Counted from the first letter of the stretch, positions 23,135 to 35,159 are shown. The stretch: DNA of 64,000 nt from Anodontia alba (GCA_964016985.1 OZ024830.1:74741763-74805762), one strand, 5' to 3'. Translations and numbers: made by a program. The notes: generated from the letters alone by a model not told the origin.

Positions 23135-23585
23135 TATAGGGATCAAACTTGTTTTTTCATGCATTAACATTCACCAGGTCCCAAGGGAGGTATTGAAAAC
23201 CGAGGCCGGAGGCCGCGGTTTTCAACACCTCCCTAGGGACCTGGCGAATGTTGATGCATTAAAAAAAAAACAGCAACAACAAAAAAAAAAAAACGATGTT
23301 AGATCATTACTACTGCATAAAAACTGAAAACATTTGCTACATGTCGCCATATTTCTTGCACTATTTTGTTTCGCCTTTTCACCGATGTATCGCGAACGCA
23401 ATTTCCACGAACTATGCTCGTTCTCGGGCTGGGCAGTACATATCTCGTAACGGCAGCAATTCTGTGCCCCCGGTACGATCATATTGAAAGTTGCGTAGCC
23501 GTGCATTAACAGCGCGTGAATTGCCTTGTTAATACACTGGTTTTCTCCTGTTAATAACATGCGACACTGCTTTTTATGCAATAAC
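23135..23585 (+). mobile_element. B repeat, full-length with A-tract insertion
   Basis: Same layout as 3805-4250. The right arm is broken by an A-rich insertion (about 23259-23294) between GATGCATT and CGATGTTAGATCA. Confidence 0.75.
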
Positions 23586-23734
23586 TGTTCTTATTCCGTC
23601 GAAACATATGCTGTAGTAATTAATTAGGAGCGCCTCCTTGTGGTGTTTCTAATGAGTGCCAACACCGGTGTTTACGCGAAGAAACAGTTAACAAATCTCT
23701 TGATTCGGGGCACATCATTCTCTACAAAAGTTCA

Positions 23735-23945
23735 TGAATGCCGAGTGAAGACTCAGATCGGCCTGCGCATTCGCGCACTTTGATCAGAGTCTTCGCAGGA
23801 CACTCTGTGGGTAGCCGAGGGTCCAGAGTGTCTTTCGGCTGACTGCAAGGATATTTCAGCCTGCGCAGTCACTCAGGTTGATCTGTCTTTGCTTGGCGTT
23901 TATACGATATTGAAGACAATGCTGTGCTCCGGCTCGTTTCATTAT
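23735..23945 (+). mobile_element. F-family hairpin MITE
   Basis: CCGAGTGAAGACTCAGATCG, GCGCATTCGCGCACTTTGAT, CAGAGTCTTCGCAGGACACT, later GCGCAGTCACTCAGGTTGAT and GTGCTCCGGCTCGTTTCATT. The end matches the copy at 8020-8315. Confidence 0.6.
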
Positions 23946-23971
23946 GGTAACCTTATCTAGAGTGGTGGTCC

Positions 23972-24415
23972 AGTAATATAAGGACAAAACATGGTTTTTC
24001 ATGCATTATCATTCGCCAGGTCCCGTGGGAGGTGTTGAAAACCGAGCCCGAAGGCCGCGGTTTCCAACACCTCCCAAGGGACCTGGCGAATGTTAATGCA
24101 TTGAAAAACCATCTTCGATCGCTATTATAGCATTAAAACTGAAAACATTTGCTACATTGTGCATTATTTCTTGCACTATTTTGTGTTGGCTTTTCACAGA
24201 TGTCTCGCAAACGTAATTTCCACGGACTGTGCTCGTTCTAGGGCCGGGCAGTACACATCTCGTAACGGTAGCAAATCTATGGCCCCGGTACGATCATATT
24301 GAAAGTTGCGTAGCCGTGCATTAACAGAACGTGAATTGCCTTGTCAATACACGGCTTTTCGCCGGTTAATGAACAGCTGTTAATAACGTGTTACACTGCT
24401 TTTTATGCAATAATA
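23972..24415 (+). mobile_element. B repeat, full-length
   Basis: Starts ATATAAGGACAAAACATGG. The hairpin CATTCGCCAGGTCCCGTGGG / CCCAAGGGACCTGGCGAATG has a GAGCCCGAAGGCCGC apex. Ends near TTATGCAATAATAT. It is only about 390 bp from the previous B copy and in the same orientation. Confidence 0.8.
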
Positions 24416-24682
24416 TAAATTTCGCATATACGTAATACAAAAAATGACATCAGATGAGACGTGTCAAGTAAGAAGACACTTTCCAGTATAAAAGATCACG
24501 GACTGAGTAGCTTTACAGAGCACCATACGAGTATAGTTCATTTAAATGGTTCCAATATGTTTTGCCTGTTTCTAGAATGTTTTTTGTCTGGCTTGACGCC
24601 AGAATTGGTCAAAATCTGTGATTCTGGCTATGCTGCAAAACTGTATACTTTTGTGTGGATGCTTTAATTATGAAAGTAGAAA

Positions 24683-24913
24683 GCGGTACCCGTAGCCTAG
24701 TGGATAAGAAAGCTGACCCTAAATCCATTAGGTTTCTCACCGCTGTGATTCGAGCCTCGCTCGGATCACATGTGGGAAAGCCATGTTCTGATTACGGATG
24801 GTCAGGTGGTTTTTCCCAGGGATCTCCGGTTTTTGCCTGCCTTTGACGAACGATCGGCTCGATATAAGTGAAATATTCTTGAAAGGGCCGTAAAACCCAA
24901 ATCAAATAAAAAA
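24683..24913 (+). mobile_element. S2 tRNA-derived SINE with 13-bp TSD
   Basis: The head contains a box-A-like GTAGCCTAGTGGATAAG and a box-B-like GATTCGAGCCT about 40 bp downstream. The body is GGGAAAGCCATGTTCTGATT and GGATGGTCAGGTGGTTTTTC; the tail is GGCCGTAAAACCCAAATCAA. TSDs ATGAAAGTAGAAA (24670-24682) and ATGAAAGCAGAAA (24914-24926) differ at one base. A second copy lies at 31665-31905. Confidence 0.9.
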
Positions 24914-24926
24914 ATGAAAGCAGAAA

Positions 24927-25700
24927 ATCATCAGAGCTAGTAATTACTCTTATACCTCGTGACCTCCTATTGGGTCGGTATCAATGTCTTCGACGAGGCG
25001 GAAGCTGATCACGTGACACATAACTTACTATTGCGTTTCTTGTTTTGAAATTTTATAGAGACCAAGTACCAAGTGTTGACGTTTTAGACTTTAAACAAAA
25101 AAAGTTGTGAGTTGCAGAAAATTTGCCAAAATGTAAAACATATATTACAGAAAACCAATGGTAGTCTGTAGACAAACCGAAATGCACAAATTCAAAGCAC
25201 ATGGAACACTGCAAAATCTCTGGTATATACATATGCCCAGACATCATATCTTCACTTGGCGCGATCTATCAAAATGTAATCTTCTAGATTTGAACTTAAA
25301 CATGATATTTTGGCGGAGACGGTGATTGTGAGCATATTTCAAACACAATTTGTCCCACTAAACGGCATATGCAAATGTAAACAGTGCTGACCCACATCAG
25401 ACAGCTCCAGAGAGCCGTCTGGTATCGGTCTACACAGTTTTGCTATTTCACCAGTATTTCGTGGAACAAACAAAATGCAATAAAAAGTCAATTCAGGCAA
25501 ACCAGTTTGCCATAAAGTGTTCAAAATTGTGGGACGTAAATCATATGGAAAGTAGAAGTTAAATGAAGCTAGTAGGTATACCTGGTATTGAAAGCCTGAT
25601 ATCTGGGCCATACTTTCAAGTTAAAAGAAAAACATAACTGGTTTGTTCTGCTTAATTAGCAAGAAGATCATAAATTCCCTTGTTTAAATGTTCCATAGCT
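24927..25700. other. no feature seen
   Basis: AT-rich, no shared repeat recognised. Open frames on the minus strand (25053-25247 and 25339-25611) show no domain and no clear splice sites. Confidence 0.35.
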
Positions 25701-25977
25701 CATTACGAGAACAAGCCTTTTCAAATATACTGAAAATTTTACCACCAAGAAAATGAAAGTTTTCAGATGAAAAATTCTATTTTTTTTTTTTTCATATTTC
25801 TGCTCAAAACATAGATTGAGGATACTCGTTAGAACCGCCTCGACGAGGCGGTTCTAACGAGTACCCACAATCTATGTTTTAGCAGAAATAATAATGTATA
25901 CCCCTGTAAACCCCAGTTTTACTATATAAAAGTGGGGGTTAAGGGGGTCAAAATTTTATAGGTATGTTTTCGTGATG
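25701..25977 (+). mobile_element. MITE A, complete
   Basis: Ends CATTACGAGAACAAGCCTTT and ATAGGTATGTTTTCGTGATG. The core has 22-base perfect arms CTCGTTAGAACCGCCTCG / CGAGGCGGTTCTAACGAG around AC. It contains a T-run in the left arm. Confidence 0.88.
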
Positions 25978-26075
25978 TGAGCCATAAAATCGCATTTTTC
26001 TTTTAGTTCGTATATCTTGGCATTTTTTAAAGAAAACAAATCGGAGAAACCTGTCAGCGCGACATGTACCCGAGT

Positions 26076-26310
<235 letters not shown>

Positions 26311-26438
26311 CTTTTTTATTCATTTATTTAATTTCTGTTTAATTCTGGACTGTTATAAAAAAAAAAGGGGGAAGATATGCATCAAGAATCAATCACGTGT
26401 TTTTTTCTCATACATTCTGACCACGTGATTCCCATTTT

Positions 26439-26840
26439 ATATCCCGCCACACGATAGTGGCAGGGTATTATGGTTTCATGTTGGTCGTCCGTGCGTCCAT
26501 CCGTCTGGCCGTCCGTCTGTCGTACGTCCGTCCGTATCATCGTTTCCGGCCGATAACTTGAGTGAACGTCAATGGATTTTCACCAAGCTTAGTATGTGCA
26601 TTGGCTTTGTGGAGATCTGAGTTGGGACTGCTTATTGGCAAAGTTGTCAATTTTTGACAGAGTTTTCTGCCCACGACTCATCCATATTTTCCTTTCAGAA
26701 TAATAACTTGAGTAAAGCTCAACGGATTTTCAACAATCTTGGTATGTGCATTGATATTGTGGTAATCTGGATTAGGATTGCTATTGGGTACATTTCGTCA
26801 AGTTATCTCCCCATGACAGCATGGCCGGGTATTATCATTT
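26439..26840 (+). mobile_element. M element
   Basis: Starts ATATCCCGCCACACGATAGT, with GTGGCAGGGTATTATGG folding back. A CGTCC/CCGT-rich stretch and two diverged units of about 150 bp follow (GATAACTTGAGTGAACGTCA; AATAACTTGAGTAAAGCTCA). It ends GGCCGGGTATTATCA. It matches the more complete copy at 52351-52887. Confidence 0.7.
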
Positions 26841-27231
26841 CGCGAATGTATTTACTACAGTTGTATAAAAAAATGTTGAATTTGGTAGGATTTGCCTTTA
26901 TTCTAATAAATTGAAAAATTCGTTTTATAAATGTGTTTGAAATCTGAGAATTAGTTTTAAATTATTAAAATGCTCAACAAAAATAAAAAAGGGTCCCAGA
27001 CTAACTTTGCGCAAGCATAGTAATTAGAGAAAATCCGAAGTTGAAAGCCTAACTCAAAGTGTTATATGAACATGTAAATAAAATCAGACACATTTATTTA
27101 TTTCTTCTTTTTCCTAGAAAATACGATTTGAAATTTCATGTAAATTGTTGTCGACAACTTATATAAAATGCTAAGCTTTATTTTCTATGAAAAAAAAAAA
27201 AGAGCAGATATCAGCCATTGGTTGTCATTGA

Positions 27232-27740
27232 CATCACGAAAACATGACTATATAATTTTAACCCCGTTAAACCCCACTTTTATGTAGCATCACGAAAACA
27301 CGCCTATACAATTTTGACCCCCTTGAACCCCACTTTTATATAGTAAAACTGGGGTTTACAGGGGTATATATTATTTTTCTTATTTCTGCTCAAACATAGA
27401 GTGTGGGTACTCGTTAGAACCGCCTCGCCGAGGCGGTTCTAACGTGTCCCACAATCTATGTTATGAGCAGAAATATGAAAAATATCAGAGTTTTTAGCTG
27501 AAAATTTTCAGTTTTTGGAGGTGAAATTTTCTTTATATTTGAATAGGCGTGTTTTCGTAATGAGTTAAACTGGGTTACAGGGGTATACATTTTTTTTTTT
27601 TTTTTTTTTTACTTTTGCTCAAAAACATAGATTGCGGGTACTCGTTAGAACCGTCTGTAGAAGATTTTTTTTTATCTGAAAATTTTCAGTTTTTAAAGAT
27701 GAAATTTTCTATGTAATTGAATAGGCGTGTTTTTGTAATG
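27232..27740 (-). mobile_element. tandem cluster of three MITE A copies, two truncated
   Basis: 27232-27287 is a 56-bp terminal piece (CATCACGAAAACATGACTAT to TTTTATGTAG). 27288-27562 is a complete reverse-oriented A. 27564-27740 is a third copy without its first terminus or most of the second hairpin arm, ending AGGCGTGTTTTTGTAATG. All three point the same way. Confidence 0.8.
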
Positions 27741-28017
27741 ATTAGCATTAGCGATTTCTTAAAGTTTTTTGTTATCATTATGCTATTAGAAGCTTATTAA
27801 CCATTACCACTCAATGTGAAAATTCAAAGGACGACAAATTGATTGTATTTTTTTTTTTCCAGAAAGCAGACTTTGACATTTCTTGCAAATTGTCTCCTAT
27901 GGAGAAAATTTGCATGAAATGTAAAAGTATATTTTATAGGAAAAAAATCAAAACATATTTCAAAATGTCATCAGCTGAAGTTTTACCCAGCATTCTAAGC
28001 TTTAAGGAACAACCATA

Positions 28018-28254
28018 CATTAAGAAAACATGCCAATTCAAATATACTGAAAATTTTTCCACCAAAAAATTAAAATTTTCAGATAAAACATTCTGATATT
28101 TATTTTGATTTATTTATTATTATTATTATTTTTTTTTTTCAAATTTCTGCTCAAAACATAGATTATAGGTACTCGTTAGAATCCACAATCTATGTTTTGA
28201 GCAGAAATAGGAAAAAATGTATACCTTTGTACATATGTAAACCCCAGTTTTAAT
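28018..28254 (+). mobile_element. MITE A with deleted hairpin apex and right end
   Basis: Left end CATTAAGAAAACATGCCAAT. The core is reduced to ATAGGTACTCGTTAGAATCC with the GGCGGTTC apex missing. It ends at AAACCCCAGTTTTAATTG without the right terminus. Confidence 0.75.
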
Positions 28255-28601
28255 TGAAGTTGAAAAAGAAAAGGGATGAGTTCAGAAAGAGAGCCGTAAA
28301 TGCGTTACCTCATTCTAATGCAAATAAAATGCAAAGCAATCCTGTTTTCTCGGAAATCTGCTTAATCTGTGATGAGCATTACGTCGGTTTCTGGGCATAG
28401 CGTATATACTCCACGTATTCGGACATACAGGCCGGAACAAACGATGTAGAAATTGATCAGCCGCAACAGAATTGCGGGCTTTTTTCGGGTTTCATTCTGG
28501 GAGCTTTGCAAATTTGTTTGAGGGCCACTGACAAGGCCTAATAAGCTAAAACTAGCTAGTCTGTTCCAGAACACTTGACACTTCGGCTGCTTTCAGCTGT
28601 G

Positions 28602-28829
28602 CACCACGAAAACATGCCTATATAATTTTGACCCCTTTAAACCCCACATTTATACAGTAAAACTGGCGTTTACAGGGGTATGCATTATTTTCCTTATTTC
28701 TGCTCAAAACATAGATTGTGGGTACTCGTTAGAACCGCCTCGCCGAGGCTGTTTACTTTTTTATCTGAAAATATTCTGTTTTTGGAAGTGAAATTTTCTA
28801 TATAATTAAAAAGGCGTGTTTTCGTAATG
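28602..28829 (-). mobile_element. MITE A with deleted second hairpin arm
   Basis: Begins CACCACGAAAACATGCCTAT and ends AAGGCGTGTTTTCGTAATG. The core stops after CGCCTCGCCGAGGC and jumps to TTTATCTGAAAATATTCTG. Confidence 0.8.
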
Positions 28830-29564
28830 GCGTGTTCTTTGATCGCAAAGGTCATTCTTTTTAGATTCTAGTTATTCAGTGTTTGAATGACCTGCTGGTA
28901 TTTACACAAAAATGAAATTCATTCCTTCTATAATACATAGCATAGCGAATCACTAGACTACTGCGCTTTCGACATCTTTCAGAAAGTCGGTTTTTGCTTG
29001 GCGCTTTACACAGAAGAAGTAAATTTGCAAACTTTTGTCATGATTTAAAGCAAAACCATTTGTCGTAAATGCCTATGTATAAAAAGTTTTATTTTAGTCA
29101 TAGATTTTTAAAAAATCTAATATTTTCACATTTTCCCATAGTAAAAATAAATGCGAATTATACAGAAATCTATAGAGTAGATAACTTGGAGGTAGATTTT
29201 GAACAAGTTTCGCTTGTTCATATTTTCTGAAAATTTCTCAGTATTTTTGTGAAACATCATTAATTTAATTTAAGCAAAGAAAAGTACAAAATATTTTCTT
29301 AGACAAAAATTAAAAAAAAAAAAAAAAAATCACTTTACTATAGAAAGTGCTTAGGCAAAAACAATTTTGGCCGTAAATTTAATATTAGGGTAAATATTTG
29401 AGAACACACAAGAAAAAGAAACGACAAATGGTTTCTGATAAGACATGGTCAGTCAGAACAAAATGTTTTCATTTAAAATAAAACGCCAAGCAAAAAACCT
29501 CTTTCCGAGTGATGTCGAAAGGACAGTAGAGCTCATTCGCATTTGATGTTCTGATGTGCGACAT
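28830..29564. other. no feature seen
   Basis: AT-rich sequence with a poly-A run near 29310-29329. Nothing else recognised. Confidence 0.4.
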
Positions 29565-29820
29565 AATATTGAGCCGCAATGGGAGCAAACGTCCCTTCTC
29601 ATATGTGCGCCCAACGAAGACTCCAATCAGTCTACGCATCCGCGCAGTCTGATCAGAGTCTTTGTCGTCCGCAAGAAAGAACTTTGCGTCCTTGGCTATC
29701 CAAAATGCGCACAGCCAAGATTCTGTTCAGACTGCGCGAATGCGCAGGCTGATCTGAATCTTCGCTGGGCGCACATGTCTGAAGGTACGTTTCCTGGCAT
29801 TGTGAATCATATTGGTTTTC
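29565..29820 (+). mobile_element. F-b hairpin MITE, double-core
   Basis: TTGAGCCGCAATGGGAGCAA start. First core CAATCAGTCTACGCATCCGC / GCGCAGTCTGATCAGAGTCT; second core TTCAGACTGCGCGAATGCGC / CAGGCTGATCTGAATCTTCG. It carries CTTGGCTATCCAAAATGCGC between the cores, as do the copies at 30808 and 51148 (inverted). Confidence 0.65.
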
Positions 29821-29962
29821 TCGCAGGGCGAGACCCATTATTTTCGAGGCATGGTGGCGTAAATGTTTGAAGATAATATGATTCTGTTATATATTTTCAA
29901 CAAAAATTCTATTTATATACGTATATAGAGTCTACGAAAAGAGTTTCTGGTTGACGAGTTTA

Positions 29963-30158
29963 CTCTTTCACTATTATAGGCGATAATAATAGGCTTTTGC
30001 GTACAGCGTAGATCCAGATGAGCCGTCTCATCAGGATCTACGCTGTTTGACATTCAGTCTTTCAAATTTATGTAGTTACTTGTTTACGATTGATAGTTTG
30101 TTAAAAAAACAAAGTAGACGACAAATGTCGTCTGAAATTTGGCGCCGAAAGAGTTAAT
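29963..30158 (+). mobile_element. G-family hairpin MITE
   Basis: Ends TACTCTTTCACTATTATAG and GCGCCGAAAGAGTTAA. Hairpin CAGCGTAGATCCAGATGAGC / GCCGTCTCATCAGGATCTAC. An added dyad GACGACAAATGTCGTC lies near the right end. Confidence 0.65.
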
Positions 30159-30466
30159 GTAAAATAAACATTACTGAAAAGTTTTTATATCTGAAGATAT
30201 CTGTGGAAAGAGATTCTATTAGATATATTAATGTAAAATAAACATTCCCAAAAATATGCGTCTGTATTTTTGAGTTCTTATGTTTTTGCTGCTCTTGTGA
30301 TATACCGTACATTAACCTAATCAAAGCAGTTCTTCATCTCTGGCTTTGTCGAGCGCTTACATCAAGGTTTTCTGATTATTGTGTTTTCAATGTACTGTGA
30401 ATTTTCTCGGATGCGGTGTTAGTTTTGCCATTGTTTGCTCCTCGTCTCTCCTTCGTTTGGTGTCTG

Positions 30467-30500
30467 TGTGTGTGTGTGCGTGCGTGCGTGTGTGTGTGCA
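30467..30500. repeat. (TG)n/(CG)n microsatellite
   Basis: TGTGTGTGTGTGCGTGCGTG followed by CGTGTGTGTG. Just upstream, 30412-30466 resembles the C 3' region (GTCTCTCCTTCGTTTGGTG). Confidence 0.8.
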
Positions 30501-30807
30501 TGTATTTTTAAATTTCATTTTAGTATTTATAGTTTCATTAATATATTTTCCTCAAGTTTTATCCTCAGTCCTATTTATTATCGAGCGGAATTTGTTTTAT
30601 ACATTAGAATAGAGACGCTGCATAGACCAGACACTTTAAGTCAGAAATATAATCTATTGGTAGTAATAGCTATCTTGCACTATAATCAAAACTATATCAA
30701 GCCAAGCGTTCTTTCAACTCTTTGTCAAACTAATACGTCTCTAGTTAGATGGCATTCTTCGCTAGAACCAGTGTTTCTGTAACTTAAAACATTTTAGCCC
30801 AATGTGA

Positions 30808-31285
30808 AAAAAACGTGCCTTCTGACATGATCGCCCAGCGAAGACTCGAATCAGGCGGCGCATCCGCGCGGTCTGATCAGAATCGCCGTTGTCCGCATCA
30901 AGAAACTTTGCATCCTCGGCTATCCAAAATGCGCCCAGTGAAGATTCTGATCAGACTGCGGGAAAGCTGGGCGCAAATTACCAAAGGTACATTTTCGAAG
31001 AATGCGGCTCATTCATATTAATTACAACAAATAAGAAATATGATGCGTAACGCACGAAAAAGGACCTTTATGCATTTTGCGGACAACGTAGGTCTGGATC
31101 ACCGTGCGCACCTGTGCAGTCTAACCTGGGCATTTTCTGTTCCTTGGCATATACTAATGTATCCACTGATTCAGTAAGCGGACAACGAAGGCCCAGATCA
31201 GCCTGCGCTTATGCGCAGGCTGATCAGGGCTTGCGTTGTCCGCAAATTACATAAGCGCCCCTTTCGTGCATGGCGCGTCATTTGT
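30808..31285 (+). mobile_element. two adjacent F-family MITEs
   Basis: 30808-31015: CGTGCCTTCTGACATGATCG, core ATCAGGCGGCGCATCCGCGC / GGTCTGATCAGAATCGCC, right end CGAAGAATGCGGCTCATTC. 31055-31285: ends AACGCACGAAAAAGGACCTT and GCGCCCCTTTCGTGCATGGC, with a perfect core CAGATCAGCCTGCGCTTATG / CGCAGGCTGATCAGGGCTTG. Same core, different termini. Confidence 0.65.
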
Positions 31286-31317
31286 TATAAGTCATATTCG
31301 TCCATACGAATAGTAAC

Positions 31318-31985
31318 TTACATTCTAGTACAATAGTATGGAAGCTGTCCAGGAAGAGATACAATCACAGAACATAGCCTACAGATGACGCCAAGAGGAC
31401 GAGCAAACAAACCATGACAGACAATGCACAAATCCACACGCCATAAACCAAAGAATAGCAAAGTAACCGATGTCCCCTTCTCCCCAAGAAGATGATCACA
31501 GTGCCAGACAAGATAAAAAAAAAAACACAATAATAAAACAATGAAAAGAGGACAAAACATGATAAAAGCCCCGCAGCTTGCTATCAGACGACCACAAGGC
31601 CTCACATAGAACACACCACCAGAACCACCACCTTAGAATGGTCAGTAGTAAACCCAACCACTGGCGAGCCCCCGTAGCCTAGTAGATAGGAGAGTTGACT
31701 CTTAATCCATTAGGTTTCTTACCGCTGTGGTTCGAGCTTTGCTCGGGTCACATGTGGGAAAGCCATGTTCTGATTACGGATGGTCAGGTGTTTTTCCCAG
31801 GGTTTTCCGGTTTTCGCCCACCTTTGATGAACGATTGGCACGATATAAGTGAAATATTCTTAAAAAGGGCCGTAAAACCCAAATCAAAATTAAAAAAGGA
31901 AAAAAAAACCTACAACTGGGTTTAAATCGACTTTAATGTCATCAAATCTTCACCCTAGGTTCAAATGTTGTGTTCGGCTCGCGTA
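31318..31985 (-). mobile_element. C repeat copy interrupted by an S2 SINE
   Basis: The minus strand follows the C order: CACCATTCTAAGGTGG-type words at 31630-31650, then after the SINE GGGTTTAAATCGACTTTAAT and TCTTCACCCTAGGTTC, which align with GGGTTTAAAGCACTTTTACA and ACTTCACCCTGGGTCCC of the copy at 16966-17378. The homology resumes exactly where the SINE ends. Confidence 0.6.
31665..31905 (+). mobile_element. S2 tRNA-derived SINE
   Basis: Head GTAGCCTAGTAGATAGG (box A) and GGTTCGAGCTTT (box B), body GGGAAAGCCATGTTCTGATT, tail GGCCGTAAAACCCAAATCAA plus an A-rich run. Imperfect TSD CCAACCACTGG (31654-31664) / CCTACAACTGG (31909-31919). Confidence 0.85.
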
Positions 31986-32615
31986 GTGGTTCCATAACTG
32001 AATTTAGTGAAACATTACCAAAATCAACATGTACATTTGTAAATCAAAGTAAATTATTGAGATGAAACAAGGGAGGTTTCGTGGAAAACACCCTAGACAC
32101 TGACATAGCCACCAGTTGAACAACGGAGGATCTGAACATAAACATAACACTTTAATTCCAGGTTTTGTTTGGAATATCTTACATGTACATTGCAGTATCG
32201 AACTGTGTACATCAACACAAAATATGACAAAAGGCACATACATGTATTAACACGCACATACGTCACTAACAAATAAGGCTATGCATGTACCGAAAACGCA
32301 AAAGGCGCTTGAAAGCAGGTCAAAATACCAACTCACGTTGCTTTTATTCAATTATTAAAAAATGTGATGCAAACATATACAGTAAAACCATACATATACA
32401 TATACACATATACAGTAAGACCAAATCACTCTTTTTATGTTTAAAATAATAACCCTTAAAATGCTCATCCCAAATGTAGCAGACGACATTTGTCGACAAT
32501 TTTCGGAGCTAATCAGGCTTGATATCCCCCCTCATGTGAATCATCTGTTCAGCAGGAAAATAGACTGGTGAATCCTGTTTTTAAAATCAGCTCAGCTGAC
32601 GATTCACATGGAATG

Positions 32616-32890
32616 CATTACGATAACACACCTATTCAAATATATTGAAAATTTCACCACAAAAAAATATTAGTTTTCAGATAAAAAATCTGATATTTTT
32701 CATATTTCTGCTCAAAACATAATTTGTGGGTACTCGTTAGAACCGCCCTGTCGAGGCGGTTCTTACGACAACCCACAATCTATGTTTTTGAGCAGAAATA
32801 AGAAAAATAATGCATACCCCTGTAAACCCTAGTTTTACTATGTTAAAGTGGGGTTTAAGGGTCAAGATCATATAGGTATGTTTCGTGATG
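32616..32890 (+). mobile_element. MITE A, complete
   Basis: Ends CATTACGATAACACACCTAT and ATAGGTATGTTTCGTGATG. Core arms TACTCGTTAGAACCGCCCTG / GAGGCGGTTCTTACGACAAC. A long poly-A run (about 32918-32953) follows 28 bp later. Confidence 0.85.
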
Positions 32891-32919
32891 TACGTCTTAA
32901 TTTCTTTGAAAAATAATTG

Positions 32920-32957
<38 letters not shown>

Positions 32958-33039
32958 GAATGTCGTTGCTACAATTTTGCTTCAATACAGCTTGAAAGAT
33001 GAATACATATAAACAATACAATCAGTATACAGTACTTTT

Positions 33040-33110
33040 TAGCTCTCCTGTTCGAAAGTACAGGAAGAGCTATTGCACCATCCCGGGCGTCAGCGTTGGC
33101 ATTAACACAA
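33040..33110 (+). repeat. N-type repeat fragment
   Basis: TAGCTCTCCTGTTCGAAAGT, ACAGGAAGAGCTATTGCACC: a short fold-back AGCTC...GAGCT start like the end of the N element near 53880-53905. Confidence 0.35.
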
Positions 33111-33284
33111 ATGTGAAAGTTTTACGTCAAAGATTTTAAGACATTTTATTTTCTAAATTCTTAGATGGATTTAGTTTATATTTAATGTGATTATAGATGT
33201 TAATCCAAAAGTTAAGCAAACACCTAAGGGAAAGCCAAAAAGTGGCTGCTTAAGACAGGTGCTTAATACAGGTAAATTTACACT

Positions 33285-33530
33285 TGTTTTTCAAAAATGG
33301 CTGCGTTAAGCGAAAAAGCGCCTTCGAGCATGTGCAAAATGTGAGGACTCACATCATCCTACACATACACAAAGTCTCATTCGGGCATTTGCTCTCCATT
33401 GATACATTCTATAGTATCAAGTGATTAAGTTTGTGAAGAGCGAAAGGCCCTGATCGGATTACGCGGATGGACGGGTTGATCTGCGCCTTTGCTGTACGCA
33501 TATGCCCGAAGACACGTTTTCGCATTCTGC
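33285..33530 (-). mobile_element. F-a MITE, reverse copy
   Basis: AAAAGCGCCTTCGAGCATGT, GTGCAAAATGTGAGGACTCA, TGGATACATTC-type middle, then CGAAAGGCCCTGATCGGATT. It is head-to-head with the next F-a copy, 120 bp apart. Confidence 0.65.
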
Positions 33531-33653
33531 ATATACTCTTCTGAAGACGTTAAAGTGAGAAGGATTGCAAATATGTCCAGGCCAAAGTTATATGTCATTG
33601 AAGATATTTCCGTTCTTAAAAACTTCAATTTTACGGGCTACGACATATCATAT

Positions 33654-33895
33654 CGGTCGCGCCATGCATAAACGTGTCTTTGAACAACCGTGGACAGCGA
33701 AGGCCCAGATCAGCCTGCGCTTCCGCGCAGGCTGATCAGGGCCTTTGCTGTCCTCTGACAGAATCATTGGGTACTATAAAATGTATCAATGGACAGCAGA
33801 GGCCCTGATGAGACCTTATGCATTCGCAGGATGATGTGAATCCGCACATTTTTCGCATGTTCAAAGATTTTTTTTTTTTCGCTTGGCGCGGCCCA
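33654..33895 (+). mobile_element. F-a MITE, complete
   Basis: Ends GGTCGCGCCATGCATAAACG and TTCGCTTGGCGCGGCCCAT. Core CAGATCAGCCTGCGCTTCCG / CGCAGGCTGATCAGGGCCTT. A second copy of the AGAGGCCCTGATGAGACCTT half lies downstream. Confidence 0.75.
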
Positions 33896-33899
33896 TTTA

Positions 33900-34340
33900 A
33901 TAATGCAACAAATACACCGCTGTTTTTTCACTGATACACTGTGTAACAATTAAAATTGCAAACCCGGCTGACTTTTGCGCAAGACACAATAGACACAATT
34001 ATGAATTCTGTTTCTAAATTCTGTACAACATCATTTGGATACAAAAGTGTGAAATCTCTTAGACTGCCTTCAAAGAAGACATTGAGTAATTTCAAGATTG
34101 AAAAGAAGTCACCATGATGAATGACCTACTTTGATGTTTTAGTGTTTGAAATGGCAAGACGCATTAGCAATAGACTTCGTATTACTTAAGTAATTCTAAT
34201 ACCAATAGTTTTCTTGTTTTATCTTAACAGCCCTCTTCATAAGTATCAGAACTTCAATGACTGAAATTCCAGTCAGTAAATACATTTAGAATTTATGTAG
34301 CTAGATTATATAAATACGTATTGTCTGATTCACAGTCTTA
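33900..34340. other. no feature seen
   Basis: AT-rich, unique-looking sequence. Confidence 0.4.
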
Positions 34341-34342
34341 CC

Positions 34343-34513
34343 CTTTTCCTGCTGAACCCTGATATGCGCTGCTTTTGCAAACATTATAGATCCAGATCAG
34401 TTAAGAAGCCATAAAGTATGTCAGTTTGTATCAACAACCTGGATAAAGTAATCTAGAAAAAGTAAACTAGAACTGGGCATAGCATCTTAATTTATTCAGC
34501 ATGGCAAGGTAAA
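34343..34513 (+). mobile_element. H-family MITE
   Basis: CCTGCTGAACCCTGATATGC, AAACATTATAGATCCAGATC, AACCTGGATAAAGTAATCTA, CTGGGCATAGCATCTTAATT, CAGCATGGCAAGGTAAA. Confidence 0.6.
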
Positions 34514-35159
34514 TGTACAGAAACTAGTTGCTGTATCTAAAATTTATACACAAAATAATTGTTTTCTGTATTTGCTTTTATATTGCTGAATTGAATTACA
34601 CTCCTGACAGTGTATTACACCATCAATTTCAGTGAACACGACATTATTCGAACATTACATCATGGCGTCCAATAAGACTACAATGTAAAAAATGACTCCC
34701 AAAAATAATAGGGCCATTGTTTGACAGATGTGTGAAGAAAGAAAGATACACGTATCTGTTGTTTATAAATAATACATTTGATATTCAGACCGCTTCATTT
34801 TTGCACAAGACCCCAAATGAATGGTTACCAAAAAACGGGAATTAGACAGTAGACACTATCATTCTACTTTTAATGCGTATCAAATCATGTACAAAGATAC
34901 AAGATACACTATACATACACACGCACAAACGCACACACGTACAAAAATACAATACCCATATCAGTATAATACACAATAGCAATATACATACAATTTAACC
35001 AACTAATGCCAGCCATCCATCAAAAGAGGCCTTGTAAACCTATATCAGAAAACGGTGTCTGATTTGAATTGTTTATGGCATTAGTAATCCAGAATAAAAA
35101 CACAATTAAGGCAGAATAACACAACGCGTTAAGGCTATCTCTACCCCACATGTGTAAAG
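34514..35159. other. low-complexity and unique sequence
   Basis: Contains an ACAC/ATAC-rich stretch (about 34895-35000). No gene signal. Confidence 0.4.
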
